A DNA stretch of 64,000 nt from Limosilactobacillus reuteri subsp. reuteri (lineage in GTDB: Bacteria > Bacillota > Bacilli > Lactobacillales > Lactobacillaceae). Each line of letters begins with the position of its first letter. Position 1 is the stretch's first letter. Under the pieces are notes generated by a model. The model did no database searches and was not told where the DNA came from. It was given only the letters and a program-made list of their open reading frames with translations. This document shows positions 49,737 to 60,025 of the stretch, in pieces. A program made the position numbers and the translations under genes. The stretch covers positions 182,501-246,500 of the forward strand of contig NC_009513.1 in assembly GCF_000016825.1 (NCBI RefSeq), read 5' to 3'.

Positions 49737-51060
49737 AGATGTTTTATTAGAAGAAAAAAATGCATTTGCGAGTGCTGCCCGGATTAAGTACTACGATATT
49801 GTATTAGATCATGGACGGGGGGCAATGGTTACTGATATAGAAGGAAATGATTATATCGATTTGCTTGCCAGTGCTAGTTCGACTAATACTGGCCATGCGC
49901 ATCCGCGAGTAGTGCAAGCTATTCAAGAACAAGCAGCTAAAATGATTCAGTATACTCCAGCGTACTTTGCTAATTCACAAGCAGCGCGGTTAGCACCTCG
50001 ATTAGCAGAATTAGCGCCGATAAGTGGGCCAGTTGAAATGGTATGGGGTAATTCTGGTTCGGATGCTAATGACGCAATTATTAAATTTGCGCGAGCATAT
50101 ACTGGACGCCAATATATTATTTCCTTTACGGGGGCCTATCATGGTTCAACTTACGGTTCAATGAGCTTGTCAGGTGTTTCATTAAACATGACAAGAAAAA
50201 TGGGTCCAATGCTACCAGGCGTAGTAAAGGTACCATTCCCTAGTCCATGGGAACGATTAACTAATGAAAGTGACGAAGCGTTTGTTGAGCGGATGTTCCA
50301 TCAATTTATGCTGCCTTTTGAAACTTATTTACCAGTGGATGAAGTAGCTGCAATTCTTATTGAACCAATTCAGGGTGATGGGGGAATTGTAAAAACTCCG
50401 CCTGCTTATATGCAAAAGGTATATGAGTTTGCTAAAGCTAATGGAATTCTCTTTGCTGTTGATGAAGTTAATCAGGGGATGGGACGGACTGGTAAATGGT
50501 GGTCGATCCAGCATTTTGGGATTGAGCCAGATTTAATGTCTGTTGGTAAGTCGTTAGCTTCGGGAATGCCACTTAGTGCAATGATTGGTCGTAAGGAGAT
50601 TCTGGAATCATTAGGGGCGCCAGCCAATGTTTACACTACAGCTGGTAACCCGGTTACGACTGCAGCAGCGAATGCGACCTTAGATGTTATTCAAAATGAG
50701 CATCTTTTAGAGCGTTCACAACGCCTTGGCAAAAAAGCAGCTGAATTCTTTAAGCTTGAACAGCAAAAATATCCTTTTGTGGGTGACGTTCGAATGTATG
50801 GACTGGATGGTGGTATTGATATCATTGATCCAGTTACGGGAAAAGGTGATACAGAAGCAACAACCAAGCTAATGTACCGCATCTTTGAACTAGGAGCAAT
50901 TATCATTAGTTTGCGGGGGAGTATTCTTCGTTTCCAACCACCATTAGTTATTACAGAAAAAGAATTAGATCAAGCTTTTGCGATGATTGATCAAGCATTC
51001 GCGGAATTAGCCGCTGGTAAATTAGCTGCTCCCGCAAATGCAGAAGAGTTAGGTTGGTAA
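49690..51060 (+). CDS. Class III PLP aminotransferase-fold protein, isoleucine 2-epimerase-like
   Basis: A 456-residue PLP enzyme. The PLP lysine is in LMSVGKSLASGMPLSAM, and the cofactor Asp is in LFAVDEVNQGMGRTG. It matches Lentilactobacillus buchneri isoleucine 2-epimerase closely at NSGSDANDAIIKFARAYTGR, SLNMTRKMGPMLP and DLMSVGKSLASGMPLSA, more than GABA aminotransferases do. The enzyme racemises Ile, Leu and Val at C2, giving D-amino acids. The ATG at 49690 lies inside the permease gene, preceded by AAAGAAAG. Confidence 0.87.
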   Translation: MDKMLKTKLKQKKTNRDVLLEEKNAFASAARIKYYDIVLDHGRGAMVTDIEGNDYIDLLASASSTNTGHAHPRVVQAIQEQAAKMIQYTPAYFANSQAARLAPRLAELAPISGPVEMVWGNSGSDANDAIIKFARAYTGRQYIISFTGAYHGSTYGSMSLSGVSLNMTRKMGPMLPGVVKVPFPSPWERLTNESDEAFVERMFHQFMLPFETYLPVDEVAAILIEPIQGDGGIVKTPPAYMQKVYEFAKANGILFAVDEVNQGMGRTGKWWSIQHFGIEPDLMSVGKSLASGMPLSAMIGRKEILESLGAPANVYTTAGNPVTTAAANATLDVIQNEHLLERSQRLGKKAAEFFKLEQQKYPFVGDVRMYGLDGGIDIIDPVTGKGDTEATTKLMYRIFELGAIIISLRGSILRFQPPLVITEKELDQAFAMIDQAFAELAAGKLAAPANAEELGW

Positions 51061-51099
51061 CTCTTGCAATTTAAGACCATCTTCGGGTATACTTTAAGC

Positions 51100-51173
51100 G
51101 CCATCTTAGCTCAGCTAGGTAGAGCACATCCATGGTAAGGATGAGGTCGGCGGTTCGAACCCGCTAGATGGCT
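51100..51173 (+). tRNA. tRNA-Thr (anticodon GGT)
   Basis: Acceptor GCCATCT (51100-51106) pairs with AGATGGC (51166-51172). The anticodon stem CATCC/GGATG has loop ATGGTAA, giving GGT. The T-arm is GGCGG-TTCGAAC-CCGCT. A TATACT box precedes it. The discriminator is T. Confidence 0.94.
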
Positions 51174-51187
51174 TAAAATGAACTAAG

Positions 51188-51233
51188 AAAAGAGATTTAG
51201 AAAAACAAATCGTTTTTCTAAATCTCTTTTCTT
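51188..51233 (+). terminator. Terminator after tRNA-Thr
   Basis: AAAAGAGATTTAGAAAAAC-type arm (51188-51206) pairs with its complement at 51212-51229, followed by TT. Confidence 0.85.
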
Positions 51234-51342
51234 CTTTATAAGAATATGGCCTTGCTAGTAATATAATTAGGATTGAAATTACAGCTATGTTAAAATCAAA
51301 ATTATGTAGCATTAGCTTAATTGATAAATTGGAGGAAAAGAA

Positions 51343-52512
51343 ATGGAATTTATTGCAGTGTTGGCGGGGTTATTGCTTGCAACCCAGATCGTAGCACACT
51401 TATGTCGTCGTGTTGAGATTCCAGAAGTGATTGGACAAATCCTGGTTGGAATCATTGCAGGACCCGCTGTTCTAGATTGGGTTCATTTAAATTCAATGAT
51501 GAATGAATTTCAGGAAATTGGGGTTATTATCTTGATGTTCATCGCAGGATTGGAAAGCGACCTATCCTTGCTAAGAAAATACTTGAAGCCCGCTGTTGTT
51601 GTGGCGCTTTTGGGGGTAATTGTTCCCATTGTAATTATGGGACCGGTAAGTTATATGTTTGGCTTTACTAAGCTTGAATCACTATTTATCGGGGTTATTT
51701 TTGCGACAACATCTGTTAGTATTTCAGTTGCAGTTTTACGTGAATTTAATCGCCTAGATAGCCGAGAGGGGGCAACAGTGCTTGGAGCAGCGGTTGCCGA
51801 TGATATTATTGGTGTTATCTTATTAAGTGTGATGATTAGTGTAATCAATGGAAGCAGCAATAGTGGTCACGGCAATGGTCAGCCTTTAGGAATTGTCCTC
51901 TTGATGCAGTTAGTATTCTTTGGTGGAACTTACCTATTGATTCGTTGGTTAGCACCTTACCTAATTCATATGAGTGATCGCCTATTAACAGTTGCTTCAA
52001 CGTCGGTAATGGCGATGATTATCTGTTTAGGCATGGCTGCAATTGCTGATTATGTTGGTTTAAGTGGGGCTGTTGGCTCCTTCTTCGCTGGAATTGCTGT
52101 GGCTAACACCAAGCATAAAGAAGTTGTTGACCGGAGTTTTATTCCAATTGGGTATGCAATGTTTATTCCGCTATTCTTTGTCAGTGTAGGGTTGAACATG
52201 CGCTTTGATAATATTGGTGAATCGTTTGTCTTTGTTATTGTAATGACAATCCTTGCATGCTTAACAAAACTGCTTGGATGTGGAGCGGGTGCTAAGCTAT
52301 CTGGCTTTAGTATGCCAAGTTCTTATGTTGTCGGTAGTGGGATGGTTGCCCGTGGTGAAATGGGATTGATTACAGCCCAGATTGGTTATGAAGCACATCT
52401 TCTTTCGCCAATGTATTATTCAGATGTAATTACCGTGATTATTATCGCAACTGTATTAGCGCCATTTATTTTAAAGAATGCATTAAAACGATCAGCCAAC
52501 GAACTTGAGTAA
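51343..52512 (+). CDS. CPA2-family Na+(K+)/H+ antiporter
   Basis: A 389-residue transporter with 12-13 helices. The electrogenic-type motif LGAAVADDIIGVILL has the paired Asp-Asp of NapA-like antiporters, and RVEIPEVIGQILVGIIAGP is the conserved helix 1-2 region. It has no C-terminal TrkA-N domain, so it is not a full KefB. It exports cations against protons. GGAGGAAAAG precedes the ATG. The helD gene follows 12 bases later. Confidence 0.9.
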   Translation: MEFIAVLAGLLLATQIVAHLCRRVEIPEVIGQILVGIIAGPAVLDWVHLNSMMNEFQEIGVIILMFIAGLESDLSLLRKYLKPAVVVALLGVIVPIVIMGPVSYMFGFTKLESLFIGVIFATTSVSISVAVLREFNRLDSREGATVLGAAVADDIIGVILLSVMISVINGSSNSGHGNGQPLGIVLLMQLVFFGGTYLLIRWLAPYLIHMSDRLLTVASTSVMAMIICLGMAAIADYVGLSGAVGSFFAGIAVANTKHKEVVDRSFIPIGYAMFIPLFFVSVGLNMRFDNIGESFVFVIVMTILACLTKLLGCGAGAKLSGFSMPSSYVVGSGMVARGEMGLITAQIGYEAHLLSPMYYSDVITVIIIATVLAPFILKNALKRSANELE

Positions 52513-52524
52513 AGGGGGCTTTTG

Positions 52525-54843
52525 ATGGAAAATCATGAACGAGAAACGGAGCAAGCGCGGGTTGATAATGTTGAAAAACAAATTGACCAACAGGTAGCTG
52601 CTACCACTAAAGCTGTTGAAGATGCTCATCGTGAAACACGAGCAGTTGAACGTAATTATAGTGAAAATGCATCTATTAACCGTTATGAAGTTGATGATAT
52701 TGCCGAATCTCGGTCAATGATTGAACAGCAGCGACAATTGGTTTCACGAGCAGCGGAAAGTGAATCAATTCTAAAGCACCAGTTAAGAACTTTGAAAAAC
52801 TTAAAAGGGTCACCGTATTTTGGCCGGATTGATATTCAAGATCCTGGTGAAGATAAGAGTGAAACGCTATATATTGGTACTTCTTCCTTAATGAATGAAG
52901 ATAAAACAGACTTTTTAATTTATGACTGGCGGGCACCGATTTCTGGGGTTTACTATAATGGTACCCTTGGGAAAGTCAATTATGAAACGCCAGCTGGGAT
53001 GCAAACCACAGAATTAAAAAAGAAACGCCAATTCACTATTAAGGATGGTAAGATCACTAACATGTTTGATACCAATGAAACGGTTGGTGATGAAGTTTTG
53101 CAAGCAGCTCTTGGAAAGCAAAATGACCAGTATATGCATAATATTGTGGCAACAATTCAAAAAGAGCAAAATGATATTATCCGTGATACGCGTAGTGATC
53201 TTTTGCTAGTACAAGGAGTGGCTGGTTCAGGAAAGACTTCAGCGATCCTTCAGCGAATTGCATACTTGCTTTATCATAGTCGAACAGAATTGAATGCTGA
53301 CCAGATTGTCCTCTTTAGTCCCAATAATTTATTTAGCCACTATATTTCTGAAGTTTTGCCAAGTCTTGGTGAAAGAAATATGCGGCAAGTAACATTAGAA
53401 GGGTTTATCCGGCGGCGTTTTGAAGGCTTGCAAGTAGAAACATTATTTGATCGCTATGAAGAACGGCAAAAACCTGAAAATGCTTCTCATGTTGTTGCTG
53501 ACTTTATTGAAAGTGAATCTTTTATGACGTCAATTGCACATTATGTCGAGAAAATGACAATTGATGATTTGCAGTTTGCTGATATTCGCTTTAATGGTCA
53601 AGTTTTCTTTTCGGCTGATCACGTCAAAGATCTTTATAAAGAATTACCATTGACGATGGCTCCTGCTGATAAGTTAGTTCAATTGAAAAATAAGTTAATT
53701 CGTGAATTGCAGCGGCGAGTTAAAGATGAAGCTAAAAAAGATTGGGTAGCTAAAGAACTGGATTCACTTGATTTACAACAATTGCACAACCTTTATGGTA
53801 AGAAGACAATTGATGACTTTAAGGATGAAGATGAGCAATATGCTTACCTTTCGCGGCGCTTAGCTAAACGACGCTTACGTGTGATTGCAGATGCGATCTA
53901 TAATAATTACTTTCTCGATTTTTATAATCAATATAATAAGTTTTTGCATCAAGTTGAGGTACCTAAGACAATTAGTCAGCGGGAATGGGCAACAATGATC
54001 CTTGCTTTTCAAGATGAGATTGAATACCATCGGCTGGAATTAATGCATGCGGCACCTTTGATGTATCTGCGTGATTTGATTTCCGGGACAGGACAAAATC
54101 GTTCTTTTCAATATGTATTTATTGATGAGATGCAAGATTATTCAACAGCGATGTTAATCTACTTAAAACACGCCTTTCCCCAAGCTAAATTTACGGTCCT
54201 CGGTGATAGTGAACAGGCTCTTTTTAAGCCATTGCAATTACCGGAAGAGTTATTAAACAAACTTAGTGGGGTATTAAAGGCCAAGCGACCTAATCTAATT
54301 GCTTTACGGCGGAGTTATCGTTCCACGACGGAGATTACTAATTTTGCGAAGGCCTTGTTGCCGGATGGAGATAAGATAATTTCTTTCACTCGCCATGGAA
54401 AGAAACCACGCTTGTTAGTCCGTTATTCTGATAAAGAGAGTCAGCAAAGCTTGTTAGATGAGACGCTTAAATTAGCTGACGAACATGAAACTGTAGCGAT
54501 CTTAACCAAGAATCAAGAGCAAGCCGCTGGTATTTATCAATTACTTCACCGGCAAAAGGTTGAAAATATTCATCTCCTCGATAAGGATGCAAGTGAATTG
54601 CCAAAGGGAGTCTTAATTCTCCCAATTTACTTAGCAAAGGGGCTTGAATTCGATGCTGTTCTTGCTGCGGATGTCTCTGCTAAAAACCTAACTAATACTG
54701 ATGAAGTTGGTATGATCTATACAATGGCATCACGGGCAATGCATGAACTGGTCCTTTTAAGCAACGGCTCAGTTAGCGATGCAATTAACGAGAAAGCTGG
54801 GCGTCTTTTAACGATTGAATATCAATTGCCAAATAAAAATTAA
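52525..54843 (+). CDS. helD: HelD-like RNA polymerase recycling helicase
   Basis: A 772-residue UvrD/Rep-superfamily ATPase. The N-terminal coiled coil (residues 1-100) fits the HelD arm that enters the RNA polymerase secondary channel. Walker A is LLLVQGVAGSGKTSAIL, motif II is VFIDEMQDYS, and later helicase motifs include LRRSYRST and YTMASRAMHELVLL. In Firmicutes HelD releases stalled RNA polymerase. The ATG at 52525 follows AAAGGGGG. Confidence 0.9.
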   Translation: MENHERETEQARVDNVEKQIDQQVAATTKAVEDAHRETRAVERNYSENASINRYEVDDIAESRSMIEQQRQLVSRAAESESILKHQLRTLKNLKGSPYFGRIDIQDPGEDKSETLYIGTSSLMNEDKTDFLIYDWRAPISGVYYNGTLGKVNYETPAGMQTTELKKKRQFTIKDGKITNMFDTNETVGDEVLQAALGKQNDQYMHNIVATIQKEQNDIIRDTRSDLLLVQGVAGSGKTSAILQRIAYLLYHSRTELNADQIVLFSPNNLFSHYISEVLPSLGERNMRQVTLEGFIRRRFEGLQVETLFDRYEERQKPENASHVVADFIESESFMTSIAHYVEKMTIDDLQFADIRFNGQVFFSADHVKDLYKELPLTMAPADKLVQLKNKLIRELQRRVKDEAKKDWVAKELDSLDLQQLHNLYGKKTIDDFKDEDEQYAYLSRRLAKRRLRVIADAIYNNYFLDFYNQYNKFLHQVEVPKTISQREWATMILAFQDEIEYHRLELMHAAPLMYLRDLISGTGQNRSFQYVFIDEMQDYSTAMLIYLKHAFPQAKFTVLGDSEQALFKPLQLPEELLNKLSGVLKAKRPNLIALRRSYRSTTEITNFAKALLPDGDKIISFTRHGKKPRLLVRYSDKESQQSLLDETLKLADEHETVAILTKNQEQAAGIYQLLHRQKVENIHLLDKDASELPKGVLILPIYLAKGLEFDAVLAADVSAKNLTNTDEVGMIYTMASRAMHELVLLSNGSVSDAINEKAGRLLTIEYQLPNKN

Positions 54844-54857
54844 ATTTTTCTATTGTC

Positions 54858-54871
54858 TAAAAACGCTTTCA
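54858..54871. promoter_or_regulatory. cre-like box upstream of ndk
   Basis: TAAAAACGCTTTCA matches the catabolite responsive element consensus TGWAANCGNTNWCA except at the second base. Confidence 0.45.
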
Positions 54872-54930
54872 AGAAGTGTCGACTTATGATAATCTAATGG
54901 GGTAGATATAGAAAAAGGAGATGCTTCGCC

Positions 54931-55374
54931 ATGGTTAAAGACGAATACACACTTGTACTAGTAAAACCTGATGGGGTAAAAACTCGTCATATTGGAGATA
55001 TTATTACCCGTATTGAACGGAAAGGGTATAATATTGAAGCTCTTAAGATGATTAACCCATCAGAAGAAAAGCTTCGTCAACATTATTTTGATAAAGTTGA
55101 CAAACCATTCTTCCCTGAATTGTTAGAATACATGACAGAAGGACCAATTGTCGGAATTGTTGTTTCTGGTACTAATGTAATCCAAGCAATTCATAATATG
55201 GCAGGAGCTACTAACCCTGGTGAGGCTGAATGGGGAACAATTCGTGGTGACTACGGTCGTGAATGGCCTGATGGTAACTTGCGAAATATCATTCATACAT
55301 CTGATAATGTTGATAGTGCTACTCGCGAAATTGGTATTTGGTTCCCAGAATTTGATATTAAGGATAAGCAGTAG
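54931..55374 (+). CDS. ndk: Nucleoside diphosphate kinase
   Basis: A 147-residue enzyme that transfers phosphate between NTPs and NDPs. TLVLVKPDGVK starts the fold. The active His lies in NIIHTSDNVDSATREIGIWFPE, where the usual HGSDS reads HTSDN. Slightly diverged but complete. AAAGGAG precedes the ATG. A cre-like box upstream suggests catabolite control. Confidence 0.94.
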   Translation: MVKDEYTLVLVKPDGVKTRHIGDIITRIERKGYNIEALKMINPSEEKLRQHYFDKVDKPFFPELLEYMTEGPIVGIVVSGTNVIQAIHNMAGATNPGEAEWGTIRGDYGREWPDGNLRNIIHTSDNVDSATREIGIWFPEFDIKDKQ

Positions 55375-55426
55375 AATTAAAGAAGCTGAAAGAAAAAACA
55401 AAAATTTTCTTTCAGCTTCTTTAATT
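55375..55426. terminator. Bidirectional terminator
   Basis: A perfect 22-bp stem (55375-55396 with 55405-55426), with core AAAGAAGCTGAAAG, lies between converging ndk and the methyltransferase gene and includes the latter's stop codon. Confidence 0.9.
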
Positions 55427-56385
55427 TATTCATCACTTGCCCTTTGTTGGCGTTTAATTTTTCGTTGTACTGCCAAGGTATTGCGTTCCCAAAAGACCCC
55501 GTCAGTGTAGCCTTGGATGCTAGGATCATCCTTTACTTGATTGAGCCGGTACTGTCCCCATGCACAATATAGAAGACTTTGCTCGATTCCAAGATAACGG
55601 CGGTTAAGCTTAGCGGCAGTCACTAAACTCGAACCGGAACCAGCAAAAGGATCAAAAATAAAGTCATTGGGATTAGAACTAGCAAGAATAATTTTTGCCA
55701 GTAATTTTTCTGGCTTTTGCGTAGGGTGACCAGTATTTTCTGGCATTGACCAATAGGGGATTGAAATATCGTCCCAAAAATTAGAGGGCATTGTATCACG
55801 AAAATTACCGTTTTTAGTAGCTTGCCAGTCTTTAGCAACCCCATCTTGACGATAAGGGGCTACCACCTGCCGTCGTTGTTTAACTTGGTCGACGTTAAAG
55901 GTATAGTCACTCGGGTTAGCAGTCAAGAACCAAATATCCTCCATCCCGTTTTTCCAATTTTTCTGTGAGCCCCGGCCCTTTTCTCGTTGCCAAGTAATCC
56001 GATTTTGAATTGTAAAATTTTTTTCGAGGATCGGCGCAAGTGCCATGCTAGTTGCCCAATCAGAAAAGACATAGATACTAGCATTTTCTTTTAGTAATGG
56101 CTTTAAGAGATCAATCCACTTTTGCGTGTAAGTCTGATATTGGCTCGTAGACATCTTTTTGAAGTTTAAACCATCATATTGTTTGTTAAGATTATAGGGA
56201 GGGTCAATAAGGGCAAGATCAACCTGGTGTGGTGCTAGTTGAGTCATTACTTTGAAGGAATCCCCGTTGATAATCTTGTTGGATATTGTCTGGAGATTAT
56301 CAGTTGGGTGAATAATCTGGCTGAGGAGCTCAGGTGAAGCCTCCTCAAGCGTGAAATCAATTGTTTTATTTCTTTTTGAGCGCAT
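55426..56385 (-). CDS. Orphan site-specific DNA methyltransferase (N6-adenine or N4-cytosine, beta class)
   Basis: A 319-residue methyltransferase. The catalytic motif is LIDPPYNL near residue 70 and the AdoMet-binding motif FDPFAGSGSSLV comes after it, the beta order. TGHPTQKPEKLL is the family motif before it. No restriction gene is adjacent, so it is solitary and may serve in regulation or self-protection. The ATG at 56385 was chosen with AGGAG eight bases upstream; a GTG start three codons earlier is possible. Confidence 0.9.
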   Translation of the reverse strand: MRSKRNKTIDFTLEEASPELLSQIIHPTDNLQTISNKIINGDSFKVMTQLAPHQVDLALIDPPYNLNKQYDGLNFKKMSTSQYQTYTQKWIDLLKPLLKENASIYVFSDWATSMALAPILEKNFTIQNRITWQREKGRGSQKNWKNGMEDIWFLTANPSDYTFNVDQVKQRRQVVAPYRQDGVAKDWQATKNGNFRDTMPSNFWDDISIPYWSMPENTGHPTQKPEKLLAKIILASSNPNDFIFDPFAGSGSSLVTAAKLNRRYLGIEQSLLYCAWGQYRLNQVKDDPSIQGYTDGVFWERNTLAVQRKIKRQQRASDE

Positions 56386-56479
56386 ATTGACCACTCCTGT
56401 TCGACGTTTAGTATTATTATACTTGTCATATTCAGGATTGTCTTGCCTTTTTAGTAGGAGTTGGATTAAAATTAACTAT

Positions 56480-56643
56480 ATTAAGTAGCGCGAGTCTTAG
56501 CGAGGGACAGTTGGTGAAAAGGTCCCCAAAGTGCGAAATGGTCACAACAAAATACATAATGAGCGGCAATGATGATTGCAATTTAGGTGGCACCGCGCGA
56601 AAAGCGTCCTATTTAGTTTATATGACTAAGTAGGGCGTTTTGT
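56480..56643 (+). ncRNA. T-box riboswitch, tryptophan specific
   Basis: The T-box core AGGTGGCACCGCG (56585-56597) precedes a terminator whose arms are GCGTCCTATTTAGT and ACTAAGTAGGGCG followed by TTTT. Upstream, GCGAAATGGTCAC presents specifier TGG (56539-56541) for tRNA-Trp. It controls trpS directly downstream. Confidence 0.92.
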
Positions 56644-56650
56644 AATTTAG

Positions 56651-57685
<1,035 letters not shown>

Positions 57686-57699
57686 AAATATAAATTGAG

Positions 57700-57750
57700 G
57701 AAGCGAGGCTGCTAGGAAAATAAGTTTTTCTGCAAGCCCCGTTTTTTTTC
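57700..57750 (+). terminator. Terminator after trpS
   Basis: GCGAGGCTGC and GCAAGCCCCG form an imperfect stem, with AGGAAAA/TTTTTCT inside, followed by eight Ts. Confidence 0.7.
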
Positions 57751-57828
57751 GTGTCTCCCATAGCAGAACATGGTAACATAAAAGAGATGTATTTATACGA
57801 AAAATAATTAATTAAAGCGGAGGTGAAA

Positions 57829-58770
57829 ATGGTGGAAAACCTCGCGATTGTAGACCTCGGCTCAAACTCGGCCCGAATGGCAATAACAGAAATTGCTCCA
57901 GACGGACGATTCCGTGAAATTCGACGTGTAAAAGAAAATACACGTTTATCTGAGGGAATGGGACGAGAAAAAATGTTACAAGAGAGTGCAATTGAACGCA
58001 CAATTGCGGCTCTAAAACGATTTAAAAAAATCTACCAAGAGATTCCCAATATTAAGGTTCGTGCGATCACGACTGCTGCAGTTCGGCAGGCACGAAATCG
58101 TCAAGAGTTTTTGAAGCGCGTCCAGCAAGAAGTTGGTATTCATCTGCAAGTTTTATCTGGTAAAAAAGAAGCCTATTATGATTACTTAGGTGTCGTTCGA
58201 ACATTGCGGCTTAACCACTGTTTAATTTTAGATGTTGGTGGAGCAAGCTGTGAATTGATATTGGTACAGCAGCGAAAAGCACGTAACTTGATTTCTATTC
58301 CGGTGGGTGCTGTTAATTTATCAGAGCAATACCATTTAAATGGCTATGTTCGTTCGGCTGACCTTTTTCGTGCGCAGGTAGCGATGAACGAACGATTGAC
58401 CAAAATTCCGTGGTTACGTTATGCGACACGTGTCCCGATTGTTTTATTAGGTGGTGCTAACCGGACTTTGGCGCGTATGACCCAGTCTTACCATCACCAT
58501 CACCGTCGAAATGGTTCAATTCATGGGTATCAGCTCTCCTCGCGAGTAGTATTTGCTACTTATCGGGAATTGTTAAATCGTAACTTGGCCCAGCGTAAAC
58601 GCATGACTGGTCTAGAACCGGAACGAGCAGACATTATCATCGGCGGAATGCTGCCTCTTGTAACCCTTTTGCAACGCAACAGTGATGGTCGGGTTATTTT
58701 TTCAGAGAGTGGTGTCCGCGAAGGAATCATCACTGAATATGTAAATCAAAGGAAGCGACACCATGACTGA
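57829..58770 (+). CDS. ppx: Ppx/GppA-family exopolyphosphatase or pppGpp phosphatase
   Basis: A 313-residue ASKHA-fold phosphatase. IVDLGSNSARMAI is the first phosphate-binding loop and LILDVGGASCELILV the second. It hydrolyses polyphosphate or (p)ppGpp; short forms like this favour exopolyphosphatase. The ATG at 57829 follows GGAGGTG. It overlaps mvaA by eight bases and leads a four-gene operon. Confidence 0.9.
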   Translation: MVENLAIVDLGSNSARMAITEIAPDGRFREIRRVKENTRLSEGMGREKMLQESAIERTIAALKRFKKIYQEIPNIKVRAITTAAVRQARNRQEFLKRVQQEVGIHLQVLSGKKEAYYDYLGVVRTLRLNHCLILDVGGASCELILVQQRKARNLISIPVGAVNLSEQYHLNGYVRSADLFRAQVAMNERLTKIPWLRYATRVPIVLLGGANRTLARMTQSYHHHHRRNGSIHGYQLSSRVVFATYRELLNRNLAQRKRMTGLEPERADIIIGGMLPLVTLLQRNSDGRVIFSESGVREGIITEYVNQRKRHHD

Positions 58771-60025
58771 TTGGCAACACGGTTTTTATAAGTTATCTGC
58801 CGATGATCGACGTCAACAATTGACAAAAGCTCGTCAACTGTCCCCCATCGAAGAGCAAGTATTGGCAAATACAAGTTCAGATTTAGGGGATGAGTTAGTC
58901 GAAAATTATATTACTGATTATTCTTTACCTGAAGGAGTAGCCTTAAACATAACCGTAAATAATCGTTCGTATGTTGTGCCCATGGTGATTGAAGAACCAT
59001 CAGTCATAGCCGCTGCTAGCAATGGTGCACACCGGGTAAGTAGGTCGGGAGGATTTACTGCTCCTCGGCAAGACCGACAATTAGTGGGACAAGTTGTGTT
59101 AGATGACGTGACCGATAAAGCAGCAGTTAAAGCATGGTTATTAGAACACCAAGATGAGATTTTAACAATTGCTAACCAGGCGCACCCATCAATGCAGGCA
59201 CGAGGTGGGGGTGTGAAGTCGATGAAAGTTCGCACCCCTGGGGACTTTATTAGCGTTGATTTAGGGATTGACGTTTGCCAGGCGATGGGCGCTAATAGCG
59301 TCAATACGATGGCAGAAGCGGTTGGAAAATGGTTAACGGACCAGGGCTTCCATGTTATTACCGCAATTTTAAGCAATCTTGCAACACAGAGTCTGCAAAC
59401 CGCTACTTGTAAAGTTGCTTTTCGGTACTTAGCAACTCCGGAGATGGATGGTAAAGAGGTTGCTCAACGAATTGCTCGTCTTAGTGATCTTGCACAAGTT
59501 GACCCTTATCGAGCAGCTACCCATAATAAAGGAATAATGAACGGGATCGATGCGGTCATGGTCGCCAGTGGAAATGACTGGCGGGCAATTGAAAGCGGGG
59601 CCCATGCTTATGCTGCTCGTGATGGACAATATCGCGGATTAAGTACTTGGGAAATCCAGGACGGCTACTTGGTAGGAAAAATTGTTCTTCCTTTACCGGT
59701 TGGTGTAATTGGTGGTTCAATTGGATTAAATAAAATGACTAAGATAAACTATCATATTAGTCAAATTAAGAGTGCTGAAGAGTTGGCGGCCGTAACAGCA
59801 AGTGTCGGATTAGCACAAAATTTGGCTGCTTTACGAGCATTGACAACCACTGGGATTCAAGCTGGTCATATGAAACTCCAATACCGGTCATTAGCAGCAA
59901 GTGTCGGAGCAACGCCAGCAGAAGTACCATTAGTAGTAGCACAATTAAAGCAGCGATCACATGTTGACCAAGCACTTGCTAAAGAAATATTATCAACGAT
60001 CAGAAAGGACCAAGTTAATGACTGA
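58763..60025 (+). CDS. mvaA: Hydroxymethylglutaryl-CoA reductase, class II
   Basis: A 420-residue mevalonate-pathway enzyme. The catalytic Glu is in EEPSVIAAASNGA, the Lys in ATHNKGIMNGIDAV, and the Asp and His lie in the C-terminal half (AGHMKLQYRSLA). It is the bacterial class II type, using NAD(P)H. The gene is stand-alone rather than fused to a thiolase. It overlaps ppx and the following gene by eight bases each. Confidence 0.95.
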   Translation: MTDWQHGFYKLSADDRRQQLTKARQLSPIEEQVLANTSSDLGDELVENYITDYSLPEGVALNITVNNRSYVVPMVIEEPSVIAAASNGAHRVSRSGGFTAPRQDRQLVGQVVLDDVTDKAAVKAWLLEHQDEILTIANQAHPSMQARGGGVKSMKVRTPGDFISVDLGIDVCQAMGANSVNTMAEAVGKWLTDQGFHVITAILSNLATQSLQTATCKVAFRYLATPEMDGKEVAQRIARLSDLAQVDPYRAATHNKGIMNGIDAVMVASGNDWRAIESGAHAYAARDGQYRGLSTWEIQDGYLVGKIVLPLPVGVIGGSIGLNKMTKINYHISQIKSAEELAAVTASVGLAQNLAALRALTTTGIQAGHMKLQYRSLAASVGATPAEVPLVVAQLKQRSHVDQALAKEILSTIRKDQVND

